From Lachnospiraceae bacterium (lineage in GTDB: Bacteria > Bacillota > Clostridia > Lachnospirales > Lachnospiraceae): a stretch of 8,929 nt of DNA. A program made the position numbers and the translations under genes. Shown one piece after another: positions 1-6,146 of the stretch. The DNA is taken from the NCBI GenBank assembly GCA_024697505.1, contig JAILFQ010000108.1:1-8929 (forward strand), written 5' to 3'. Position 1 is the stretch's first letter, and each line of letters opens with the position of its first letter. The notes beneath the pieces were generated by a model. That model saw only the letters and a program-made list of their open reading frames with translations. It was not told the DNA's origin and made no database searches.

Positions 1-2
1 AC

Positions 3-98
3 AGGAGAATCGACAGAAATGTGAAAGCTTCTTTTATAAAGAAGAATCTCGAAGAGACAGATATGTTGGCGATTCTTAATCACTTAATCAATATGTAA
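3..98 (+). CDS. C-terminal end of an unidentified gene (5' end outside window)
   Basis: An open frame enters from the left edge and gives 31 residues, ending ...LAILNHLINM before TAA at 96-98. It has no stop codon from the first base of the window, and an intrinsic terminator begins only 9 nt after the stop, which is the usual layout for the last gene of a transcription unit. The peptide is rich in Lys, Asn, Ile and Leu with no recognisable motif. I do not recognise the family. It precedes palindromic repeats and an apparent break in a pilin gene, so the tail of a transposase or other mobile-element gene is a reasonable guess, but nothing in the residues proves that. The next frame (stop at 77-79) is also open from the edge and is less favoured. 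Confidence 0.4.
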   Translation, partial: RRIDRNVKASFIKKNLEETDMLAILNHLINM

Positions 99-107
99 TG
101 GTACAGG

Positions 108-137
108 AAGCCTCGACTTAAACGGTCGGGGCTTTTT
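108..137 (+). terminator. Rho-independent terminator
   Basis: A 10-bp stem, AAGCCTCGAC paired with GTCGGGGCTT (one G-U pair), closes a 7-nt loop (TTAAACG) and runs directly into a five-T tract at 133-137. It lies 9 nt after the stop of the partial gene and points rightwards. The opposite strand has no T tract, so it should act only on + strand transcripts. It would isolate the pilus genes downstream from transcription entering from the left. Confidence 0.8.
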
Positions 138-186
138 GACGTCAAAACGACGTCACAATGATAAGAAACCTGACGTCAGATTGACG
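137..186 (+). repeat. Regularly spaced GACGTC palindromes
   Basis: The palindrome GACGTC occurs at 138-143, 149-154 and 172-177, mostly as TGACGTCA, and a half copy GACG lies at 183-186. The start-to-start distances are 11, 23 and 11 bp. This gives two pairs, each with an 11-bp internal step, that repeat as a unit every 34 bp. Spacing near whole helical turns suggests a protein-binding array, such as sub-terminal transposase sites near an element end or a multi-site operator. Which of these it is cannot be decided here. Confidence 0.5.
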
Positions 187-272
187 CTTTGGCCCTATTT
201 TAAGGACTATAAACACACTGTGGATACTGTCAAAAGCATTGATTTTATTGGCTTTAAGCCCCCTCGCCACAA
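187..272. other. Non-coding segment ending at a junction inside a pilin gene
   Basis: No convincing gene, RNA or ribosome site is visible here. The segment starts near GGCCCT (191-196), which has a short inverted match AGGGCC at 336-341, too short to call an element end. In the frame of the downstream pilin fragment there is a stop at 255-257, then six codons unlike any pilin leader. The pilin homology begins at about 273. The segment is best explained as foreign sequence joined to the pilin gene, either the end of an insertion element or a deletion junction. No matching target duplication can be tested because the other side is not present. Confidence 0.45.
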
Positions 273-383
273 ATGTTCGTTGTTTTGGTAGGACTCGTTC
301 TGGTTTTTAAAACTCAGATTTCGCAACTTGTTGTAAGGGCCTTTTCCACTCTCAGCAATTCTGCTGATTCTATTCTGAAATAG
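273..383 (+). pseudogene. Flp/Tad-type pilin, 5'-truncated remnant
   Basis: The frame from ATG at 273 to TAG at 381-383 encodes 36 residues: a hydrophobic run MFVVLVGLVLVF, then KTQISQLVVRAF and a Ser/Asn-rich tail ending in SILK. From memory of the family, this matches the C-terminal half of clostridial Flp1-type pilins, in which a VEVILIIVVL-type helix continues into VGLVLIFKTQI and a short polar tail. The usual N-terminal charged leader, the Gly/Glu processing site and the first half of the helix are missing. Upstream in frame there is a stop at 255-257. No ribosome site precedes the ATG. The stop lies 1 nt before the next gene's ATG, as expected for flp placed at the head of TadE/DUF5702 genes. 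A very short real membrane peptide is possible but less likely. A 6-bp hairpin TCAGCA/TGCTGA spans 352-367. Confidence 0.65.
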
Positions 384-384
384 T

Positions 385-2748
385 ATGAAAATTGAAAATG
401 CAAGTATTACGACTTTTTTATCCCTGATACTCCTTCTTTTGTTTTCATTTGTGCTTACAAGTCTTGAAGCCGCAAGAATTAACGCTTCTGTAGCCTATGC
501 AAAAATGCTTATACGGATAGATGAGGAGAATTTTAAGGCGGGATATTACTATCCGCTTTTGCAGGAATACGGCCTTCTTGGAGTGGACGGCGGTTTTGGC
601 AGTCTTTTTATGTCTGAAGAAAGGGTTGGCGAAGAACTTGAAAAGGGTATGGCATACAGTGTAAATGCTTCTCAGGGCGGACTTTTGGGCTTTTCCGAAA
701 GCTGTCTTACTGTAACGGGAATTAAAACGCTTATTACGGACGACTGCGGAGGATTTTTGTCTCAGATAAGAAGGCAGGCGCTTACTGAAGGAATATCTGC
801 AGTATTTGAAGACTACTTTACCGGGATCTCCTCGAGCAACGCAGGTAAAATAAAGCAGATTACCAAGCGGCAGCAGAAAGCAGAGGAAGAACTGCTTCCG
901 GTTACAGAAGAAATAATGGAACTCATGCATTTGGCAGACGGAGTGTGCTTTAACAAAAACGGGATGGCTTTCTCGGATGATGGTAAAGTGGTTTCTGATG
1001 GGGAATTTATAAAAAGATTTCTTGTTATAAAGGACAATGAATTAAAGGAAAAACTGGACAATAATGCAATTTACGAGAGTATTTCCGGAAAGTGTGTAAA
1101 TGTAGATTTTAAACTTGCCGAACTTGGGGAGTGTCTGCTTCAGGCATACTCATTTATGGAAGACAGGGACAAGAAAAATGCAAGTGAAGAAGAAATGAAT
1201 GCTAATGAGGCGGAAATGCAAGGAGAGACAGAAAATGAAGGAAATAATGATATCTCGAACGGCAGTGTTTCAACCGGTGATGAGCTAAATAATGACGAAC
1301 TTGAGGATATAATTCTATGCCAGCTTGAAACTGCGGTTCAAAAATACTTTTATATTGAGGACCTTTTATCGAATACAAAAAAGGTCTTGAAAAAAGCATT
1401 GGACAGGGCAGAAATTCTTGCACAAAAGCAGCTTACTGCCCGGGTCTCTCTTAAGGCATATGAGGAGTTTTTAGAGAGTGAGATTGAAGGACTTGATGAG
1501 AAAACCCGAGAACTTTTTCAAAATGAGCTGAATAACATGAAGGCATATGCCGGCAGTATATCCGACGGATATGGCGGGACCGATATTCAGAGAATTTTAA
1601 AGGGGGATATTGCTCTTGTAGAGCAAATGGAAACCATTCTCAATAATAAAAAAATGAATGAAATAAGAGAAGGGAAAAAACTTTCCTGTGAAATGTTCAC
1701 TAAAGAAGAAGTGTCGGGAATAAGGGAAAACATATTAAAGATTAAGGAATCGGTAAAAACTTTTTCTTATGAAGGACTATGGTTTAAATACGGCGAAATA
1801 AAGAGGAATGAAAGCTTAAAAAGTAACGCTGAAGAACTTGCTTCGGGACTTGTGGGCGATGCCCTGTTTAAACTTCTTGGAGTAGATGTGGGAGTGTCTG
1901 CCAATAAAATTATCGGAACTGACTTACCCTCTTCAGAATATGTAGGTCTATTTACCAAAGAAGGATTAAGGAAGAAAATCTCTGAAATAGAAGAGCTTAT
2001 AGAGAGCAATGATATAGGTAAAATTTTTAAAACCTTGGGAGAGGATTCCTTAAATACAATGGCGCTTGAAGTTTATATAATGGCTCATTTTTCGGATTAT
2101 ATATCTGATGAAGGGAGTGGAAAGCTTTTGTATGAAAGAGAATATATTCTTTTCGGAGAGGAGAAAGACAAAGAAAACCTGGCGGATTTTATACTTACAT
2201 TAATTGCTGTAAGAACTGTTTTTACATCGGCAAAGGTTTTGTCGGATCCGGTAAGGATGGGAGAATTGACTGCGTTTGCCACTTCTATTGTAGGCTTTAC
2301 GGGTATACCGCCACTTGTTAGTGCGGTTAAATATGCATTTGCAGAGGTGTGGGCGATTGAAGAGGCAATTATTGAGGTTGCTGCTCTGCTGCAGGGAAAA
2401 AAGCTGTCATTTGTCTCTATGGGGTGCTTGTCCTTTGCGGAGATATTTATCTTTACACCTGCATTGGTAAAAGCCAAAGCTGCGGCTTTGCCGGGTGGTC
2501 ATGGAGTAGGATACACAGATTACTTAACAATTATATCTTTGATGGAAAACACTCAAAAAAAGTGTCTCAGGGTGTTGGATCTTATCCAGGAGAATATAAG
2601 AAGGGACTATTTGGATACTTTCAGAGTAAGAAACATGATCGTAGGGGTTGACTATAATGTTGATACAAAATTTGTGAAAAAATATGATGTCGGAATTTTC
2701 CCGGGGTCTGTTTACAGAAAACAATACATAGAAAAAATGGCTTATTAA
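385..2748 (+). CDS. DUF5702-like membrane-anchored protein of the Tad pilus locus
   Basis: The 787-residue protein starts with a short polar head and one hydrophobic helix (about residues 9-28, SITTFLSLILLLLFSFVLTS) followed by LEAARINAS. This is the TadE/TadG-style anchor typical of clostridial DUF5702 proteins. A Glu/Asn-rich linker covers about 263-307 and charged helical stretches follow. Family-like blocks near the C terminus are LLYEREYILFG (581-591), DKENLADFILTLIAVR (595-610), AEVWAIEEAIIEVAALLQGK (653-672) and DYLTIISLMENTQKK (712-726). The bulk is probably outside the membrane and the role is in pilus assembly or as a minor pseudopilin-like component; the biochemical function is unknown. 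ATG 385 is the first possible start after an in-frame stop at 376-378. No Shine-Dalgarno is visible, so translation was probably coupled to the flp stop 1 nt earlier. Family call is from remembered motifs. Confidence 0.75.
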   Translation: MKIENASITTFLSLILLLLFSFVLTSLEAARINASVAYAKMLIRIDEENFKAGYYYPLLQEYGLLGVDGGFGSLFMSEERVGEELEKGMAYSVNASQGGLLGFSESCLTVTGIKTLITDDCGGFLSQIRRQALTEGISAVFEDYFTGISSSNAGKIKQITKRQQKAEEELLPVTEEIMELMHLADGVCFNKNGMAFSDDGKVVSDGEFIKRFLVIKDNELKEKLDNNAIYESISGKCVNVDFKLAELGECLLQAYSFMEDRDKKNASEEEMNANEAEMQGETENEGNNDISNGSVSTGDELNNDELEDIILCQLETAVQKYFYIEDLLSNTKKVLKKALDRAEILAQKQLTARVSLKAYEEFLESEIEGLDEKTRELFQNELNNMKAYAGSISDGYGGTDIQRILKGDIALVEQMETILNNKKMNEIREGKKLSCEMFTKEEVSGIRENILKIKESVKTFSYEGLWFKYGEIKRNESLKSNAEELASGLVGDALFKLLGVDVGVSANKIIGTDLPSSEYVGLFTKEGLRKKISEIEELIESNDIGKIFKTLGEDSLNTMALEVYIMAHFSDYISDEGSGKLLYEREYILFGEEKDKENLADFILTLIAVRTVFTSAKVLSDPVRMGELTAFATSIVGFTGIPPLVSAVKYAFAEVWAIEEAIIEVAALLQGKKLSFVSMGCLSFAEIFIFTPALVKAKAAALPGGHGVGYTDYLTIISLMENTQKKCLRVLDLIQENIRRDYLDTFRVRNMIVGVDYNVDTKFVKKYDVGIFPGSVYRKQYIEKMAY

Positions 2749-2768
2749 AGCGGCGTTGGGGGTGCATT

Positions 2769-3626
2769 GTGTTGTCTGTTCTTTCTGATCTCCTTTTATT
2801 ATTTATGTTTCCCAAAAAAATCCCAAAAAAACAACCAATTAAAAGCATCTCTCCCAAAGATGAAAAGAAATACAGTTCTTTCAGGAAGGGCAGACGACAG
2901 AATGCATCTCTTACAGCCGAAGCATCATTGGTATTTCCATTCTTCTTTTTCTTCTTTTATATGTTGTGGCAGTGCTTTTTATTGCTTCTTCTACAGATAT
3001 CTGTCTGTAATAAGGCACTTGATTGCACAACAAATCTTGGCGGCCTTGGCTATGTCAGCACCAGGGCTGCCGAGAAATCTGATGAATTGTTTGAGTATAT
3101 TTATAAGGCGGATTTTTATTCTGAAGTTGCAAAATCTGATAACACCTCTCAAATAAGGATCATCTGTGAAAAGAACGAAGATAAATCTTTTAAAATACGG
3201 GTTAAATACACATATAACTTTATTTCCCCTTTTTATGTAAAGATCAGAATCCCGATAGTTCAGGCTTTTGTTACAAGACCTTATTTTGGTATGGGAAAAA
3301 AGGTAGAAAGTGAGGCGGACGAGTATGTTTATGTTACCAAGAACGGAACAGTTTACCACACATCTTTATCTTGTCCTCATATAGCCGTAAATCTTAGAGA
3401 GGTCTGCATTGATGAACTGGCTGTTTTAAGAAATGCAAAAGGGCAAAAGTATACAAAGTGTGCTATTTGCGGCAGCCATATAAACGGTAACAAGGTATAC
3501 ATTTCGCCCTTTGGGGAAAGATATCATTCTTCTCCGTATTGTAATGCTATTAAAAGGAAAATATATAAGAAAAAAAGAGGCGAGGTTGGGGATCTGCTTC
3601 CCTGTAGTAAGTGTGGTAAAGAATAA
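2769..3626 (+). CDS. TadE-like pseudopilin with tandem YH-x4-C/CxxC modules
   Basis: Up to 285 residues from GTG 2769, preceded by GGGGGTG at 2758-2764. An in-frame ATG at 2805 has no ribosome site. A basic region (RKGRRQNA, 39-46) leads to SLTAEASLVFP and a Phe-rich helix (about 52-76), the TadE-type anchor. The Glu five residues after Ala46 fits prepilin-peptidase cleavage before Ser47. The 146-175 region (KYTYNFISPFYVKIRIP...) is the usual extracytoplasmic TadE-like part. The unusual part is the C terminus, with two repeats of V-Y-x-[TS]-x2-G-x2-YH-x4-C ... C-x2-C: Tyr196-His197, Cys202, Cys231, Cys234 and Tyr252-His253, Cys258, Cys279, Cys282. Similar short modules trail some secreted nucleases and ComEC proteins; metal binding is inferred from the Cys/His pattern. 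It is followed 17 nt later by the prepilin peptidase gene. Confidence 0.75.
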   Translation: MLSVLSDLLLLFMFPKKIPKKQPIKSISPKDEKKYSSFRKGRRQNASLTAEASLVFPFFFFFFYMLWQCFLLLLLQISVCNKALDCTTNLGGLGYVSTRAAEKSDELFEYIYKADFYSEVAKSDNTSQIRIICEKNEDKSFKIRVKYTYNFISPFYVKIRIPIVQAFVTRPYFGMGKKVESEADEYVYVTKNGTVYHTSLSCPHIAVNLREVCIDELAVLRNAKGQKYTKCAICGSHINGNKVYISPFGERYHSSPYCNAIKRKIYKKKRGEVGDLLPCSKCGKE

Positions 3627-3633
3627 GAAATTT

Positions 3634-3638
3634 GGAGG
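3634..3638 (+). promoter_or_regulatory. Ribosome binding site that fixes the prepilin peptidase start
   Basis: GGAGG lies 5 nt before ATG 3644. The frame is open further up to TTG 3632, but that codon overlaps this site and has none of its own, so ATG 3644 is chosen. Confidence 0.8.
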
Positions 3639-3643
3639 TTTTT

Positions 3644-4099
3644 ATGGAATTGGCCGACTTTATAAAAAACGGTGTAATATATTTTGCCATGCCGCTTGTG
3701 CTGGTTTTAATGTCTCTGGCGGACTTAAAGAATAAATATATCCCGGTATGGGCTTTGTTTGCTCTTGCCGGAGGACTGGGAGCATACGGGTTTGCTTTAA
3801 GCGGAGACCTGATCTCTCTTTTAAGAGGAATTCTTCCGGGGGGAATAATAATTATTATATCCCTTATTACAAAAGGCAAAATTGGTTGGGGAGACGGAGC
3901 AACGATTGCTGCAATAGGGCTAGGTTTCGGGTTTGGGTTCAGTGCAGGAGTAGTGATGGCATCATTAATGCTGGCAGCAGTGTTTTCGGTGTTTGCGCTA
4001 GCTGTTAAGAAGGTGGGCAGAGAGTATTCATTTCCTTTCATTCCGTTTATTACAGGAGGTTATGCCATATGTCTTCTGGTGGAAAAAACGCAGTTATAA
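3644..4099 (+). CDS. Prepilin peptidase, A24 family (CpaA/TadV type)
   Basis: A 151-residue polytopic membrane protein with about five or six hydrophobic segments. It carries the two aspartates of the A24 aspartic peptidases: Asp27 in SLADLKNKYIP (usual D-x6-P context) and Asp84 in GWGDGAT (the GxGD motif, 81-84). There is no N-terminal cysteine-rich methylation domain, so it is the short CpaA/TadV class rather than a PilD-type enzyme. It would cleave the leaders of the Flp pilin and the TadE-like pseudopilins at the cytoplasmic face of the membrane. Its two neighbours on either side both have Glu at position +5 of a candidate cleavage site, which suits them as substrates. The 3' end overlaps the next gene by 31 nt, so the two are translationally coupled. 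Family assignment is firm; the specific substrates are inferred from context. Confidence 0.88.
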   Translation: MELADFIKNGVIYFAMPLVLVLMSLADLKNKYIPVWALFALAGGLGAYGFALSGDLISLLRGILPGGIIIIISLITKGKIGWGDGATIAAIGLGFGFGFSAGVVMASLMLAAVFSVFALAVKKVGREYSFPFIPFITGGYAICLLVEKTQL

Positions 4100-4314
4100 C
4101 TGTTGAAGCTGCGCTTTTGTGCCCGTTTTTATGCTTGATCGTTATTTCTATGCTATACAAGACCATAGAATTGTATGATAAAGTAACCGATTTTTCCGAA
4201 AAGTGCATTTCGGAGGCGAAAGCAGACGCATCTCCGTCGGATATGCTACCTTTTATGGCCGTGGTCGGAGATATGGTGGAGTTTTATTCAGATGGTTCGG
4301 AAGAGACGAAATAG
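4069..4314 (+). CDS. Small TadE-like pseudopilin
   Basis: An 81-residue protein with a short head (MSSGGKNA), the signature VITVEAALLCPF and one hydrophobic helix ending near residue 29 (LCLIVISML). A 50-residue acidic tail then ends DGSEETK. The ITVEAAL motif is the hallmark of TadE-type proteins in Clostridia, and Glu lies at +5 if cleavage occurs after Ala8. The start ATG 4069 has AGGAGGT at 4054-4060, 8 nt upstream, inside the prepilin peptidase gene. An ATG at 4062 is closer to that site but its frame closes after 15 codons. It is probably a minor pilin or assembly factor of the same pilus. The tail is shorter than in most TadE proteins but shows no sign of a frameshift. Confidence 0.75.
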   Translation: MSSGGKNAVITVEAALLCPFLCLIVISMLYKTIELYDKVTDFSEKCISEAKADASPSDMLPFMAVVGDMVEFYSDGSEETK

Positions 4315-4329
4315 AAAGGGGAATTTTAG

Positions 4330-5517
4330 ATGCAAGCTGAATATAAAAAGGAATGGACGGAAACTTACCTATGGGTTCCTTGTACATATTTGATCGGCAA
4401 TATATATAAAGAGAAGATGCTTCTAAACAATCCGGACACATGTTTGCTGGAGTTTTCCAAGTCTTTTCAGGATGGGCAGGAATACTACAAATACAGGATA
4501 TCCGGTAAAAAATCTCTATTTAATATTTATGCCGTTTTGCCAATGCGTCTTAACAACATAAAGATAATAGTAAAACAACTCCTTGCAATACTTGAACATG
4601 GGCAGGAGTTGCTTCTTAGTCCGGACGATTTTGTGGTGGATGCAAATTACATTTTTACAGATATGAGCGGCGGTAAAATGAGTTTTTGCTATGTACCGGG
4701 TTATGGAAAAAAGATTGAAAAACAGTTGGAGAGCTTTTTTGAATATTTGCTTAATAGAGTGGATTATGATGATAAAAAGGCAGTGGAACTTTTATATGAT
4801 TGCTATGTCGGAATAATGAAAGGGTGCGGGAGGCAGGAACTTGCTAAAATACTTGCGGATGCAGGGGATGTATCGTCTTCTATGGAAGATGAGGCCTTGA
4901 ACGAAGCGGAGGAGACGGAAATAGAACCCCTCTTTTATTCAAAGGAGTTTGAAAAACACGAGAAGGCGGTTGCTCTTGTAAAGGAGGAAAAGCGAAAGAC
5001 CGGATGCTTTGGGTGGCTTTTTAGAAAAAGAACGAACAAGAAAAATACAACTTATATAAAAGCAAAAGAAAAAAATAAGGATGTCCTTGATGATGAAGAA
5101 GATGAAGGAAACGAAGATGAGTTTTTCGATAATGATGGGGCAACTTCCGGTGAAAAAGGTGAAAGTGAAAAAACCGTCCTGCTATATGAAAGAGAGGCGG
5201 AAGAAAGGGTGTCGTTAACCTGGCAAAGAACCGGAAAGATAGAAGATGTGGATAAGTTCCCGTACATTATCGGGAGTGTTGATAAGTATTCGGATCTTTG
5301 CATACGTAAAGACGGCATAAGCCGTATGCACTGCAGTCTTACCAAAAAAGGGGAGCATTATTATATAAACGATCTTAATTCTACAAACGGCACTTTTTTA
5401 AACGGAAAAGAAGTTAAGCCTGCAGGGGAGTATAAGCTTGTGGATGGAGACATAATAAAAATAGGGCGTGAGGAGATGGTTTTTCTTGTAAGTAGGCCCA
5501 AAGAAATGTATACTTAA
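4330..5517 (+). CDS. DUF6382-like/FHA domain protein, signalling partner of the Tad locus
   Basis: A 395-residue cytoplasmic protein; AAAGGGGA at 4315-4322 precedes the ATG. Residues about 1-165 match the DUF6382 pattern as I remember it: a beta-rich start, then LNNIKIIVKQLLAILEHGQELLLSPDDFVV and MSFCYVPGYGKKIEKQL. The middle (about 166-280) is a variable linker with a basic cluster (FRKRTNKK, 231-238) and an acidic stretch (LDDEEDEGNEDEFFD, 253-267). The FHA domain fills about 308-390, with SRMH (331-334) and LNSTNGT (349-355). FHA domains bind phosphothreonine peptides, so this protein may link Ser/Thr kinase signalling to pilus assembly. The usual Arg after the first glycine pair is Ser here (IIGS, 313-316), which may weaken phosphate binding. 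KTVLL (281-285) before the FHA domain is a possible phospho-acceptor stretch. Confidence 0.8.
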   Translation: MQAEYKKEWTETYLWVPCTYLIGNIYKEKMLLNNPDTCLLEFSKSFQDGQEYYKYRISGKKSLFNIYAVLPMRLNNIKIIVKQLLAILEHGQELLLSPDDFVVDANYIFTDMSGGKMSFCYVPGYGKKIEKQLESFFEYLLNRVDYDDKKAVELLYDCYVGIMKGCGRQELAKILADAGDVSSSMEDEALNEAEETEIEPLFYSKEFEKHEKAVALVKEEKRKTGCFGWLFRKRTNKKNTTYIKAKEKNKDVLDDEEDEGNEDEFFDNDGATSGEKGESEKTVLLYEREAEERVSLTWQRTGKIEDVDKFPYIIGSVDKYSDLCIRKDGISRMHCSLTKKGEHYYINDLNSTNGTFLNGKEVKPAGEYKLVDGDIIKIGREEMVFLVSRPKEMYT

Positions 5518-5520
5518 GCT

Positions 5521-5536
5521 GGTACTGTAAAGTACC
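5521..5536 (+). repeat. Short perfect hairpin between the FHA gene and glpP
   Basis: GGTACT and AGTACC form a 6-bp stem with a GTAA loop, 3 nt after the FHA gene stop. No T tract follows, so it is not a convincing terminator. It may modulate or process a transcript running on into glpP, or may be chance. The 55-nt gap shows no clear promoter. Confidence 0.35.
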
Positions 5537-5561
5537 TAAAGTGTGAAGGTTACATGCTTAT

Positions 5562-5567
5562 GGGAGA
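5562..5567 (+). promoter_or_regulatory. Ribosome binding site that fixes the glpP start
   Basis: GGGAGA lies 5 nt before ATG 5573 (and 8 nt before a second ATG at 5576). The frame is open back to GTG 5543, but that would add ten residues unlike GlpP and has no ribosome site of its own. Confidence 0.65.
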
Positions 5568-5572
5568 TAAAA

Positions 5573-6142
5573 ATGATGAGACATCCGCTTCTTGAAAGAA
5601 TTGAGTACAGCCCCGTTATTGCGGCCGTAAAAGACGAAGAAGGACTTGAGGAAAGTCTTACATGTGAGAGCAATGTTATTTTTGTGCTCTACGGAGATTT
5701 AATGACTATAGGGGATATAGTTGAAAGAATTAAAGACGCAGGAAAAACCGCAATAGTTCATGCGGATCTTATTACCGGACTAAGTACCAAAGAAATCAGT
5801 GTGGATTATTTAAAAGAACAGGCGCATGCGGATGGAATAATATCTACCAAGGCGCACCTTATTAAAAGAGCAAAAGAACTGGATATGTTTGCTGTAATGC
5901 GCTTTTTTGTTCTTGATTCCATGTCTCTTGAAAGTATAAGAAAGCAGCTTGTTTGTGCGGACCCGGATTGCATAGAGATTCTTCCGGGGCTTATGCCGAA
6001 AATAATAAAAAAACTTTGCTCAGAAGAAAAATACCCGCTTATTGCAGGCGGGCTTATTTCCGATAAAGATGACATTCTTGCCGCACTTGATGCCGGCGCG
6101 GTAGCTGTATCCGCAACCAAGCCGGACGTGTGGTTTTTATAA
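5573..6142 (+). CDS. glpP: Glycerol-3-phosphate-responsive antiterminator, GlpP family
   Basis: A 189-residue protein matching GlpP over its full length. Typical blocks are PVIAAVKDEEGL (14-25), VIFVLYGD (35-42), HADLITGL (63-70), ADGIISTKAHLIKRAKEL (86-103), RFFVLDSMSLESI (110-122), EILPGLMPKI (135-144) and IAGGLISDKDDI (157-168). It ends PDVWFL, as GlpP proteins usually do. In Bacillus, GlpP with glycerol-3-phosphate binds the leader of glp mRNAs and prevents termination. The fold is a TIM-type barrel and the protein is cytoplasmic. No glycerol kinase, dehydrogenase or facilitator gene is next to it here, so it presumably acts in trans. It follows the FHA gene by 55 nt and may be read from the pilus transcript. 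It ends 4 nt before the end of the opposing lacI-family gene with only an AT palindrome (6139-6150) and no GC-stem terminator between them. Confidence 0.87.
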   Translation: MMRHPLLERIEYSPVIAAVKDEEGLEESLTCESNVIFVLYGDLMTIGDIVERIKDAGKTAIVHADLITGLSTKEISVDYLKEQAHADGIISTKAHLIKRAKELDMFAVMRFFVLDSMSLESIRKQLVCADPDCIEILPGLMPKIIKKLCSEEKYPLIAGGLISDKDDILAALDAGAVAVSATKPDVWFL

Positions 6143-6146
6143 AATT

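Noticed and set aside
181..213. Promoter TTGACG ... TATAAA ahead of the pilus genes
   Set aside because: The spacer is 21 bp, too long for sigma-A, and no better -10 lies at 16-18 bp.
191..341. GGCCCT ... AGGGCC as the two ends of a 151-bp miniature element
   Set aside because: The inverted match is only 6 bp, there is no target duplication, and the right copy lies inside the pilin coding remnant, where it fits the pilin reading frame.
445..930. Minus-strand open frame of 161 codons
   Set aside because: It lies wholly inside the DUF5702-like gene, has no ribosome site and no family-like sequence; it is a mirror of the coding frame.
2860..3156. Alternative start or second protein in the frame with ATG 2860
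   Set aside because: The frame carries no TadE features, and the neighbouring frame holds the full conserved anchor and cysteine modules.
3550..4041. Minus-strand open frame of 163 codons
   Set aside because: It is antisense to the prepilin peptidase gene, whose catalytic motifs are clear, and it spans two real genes.
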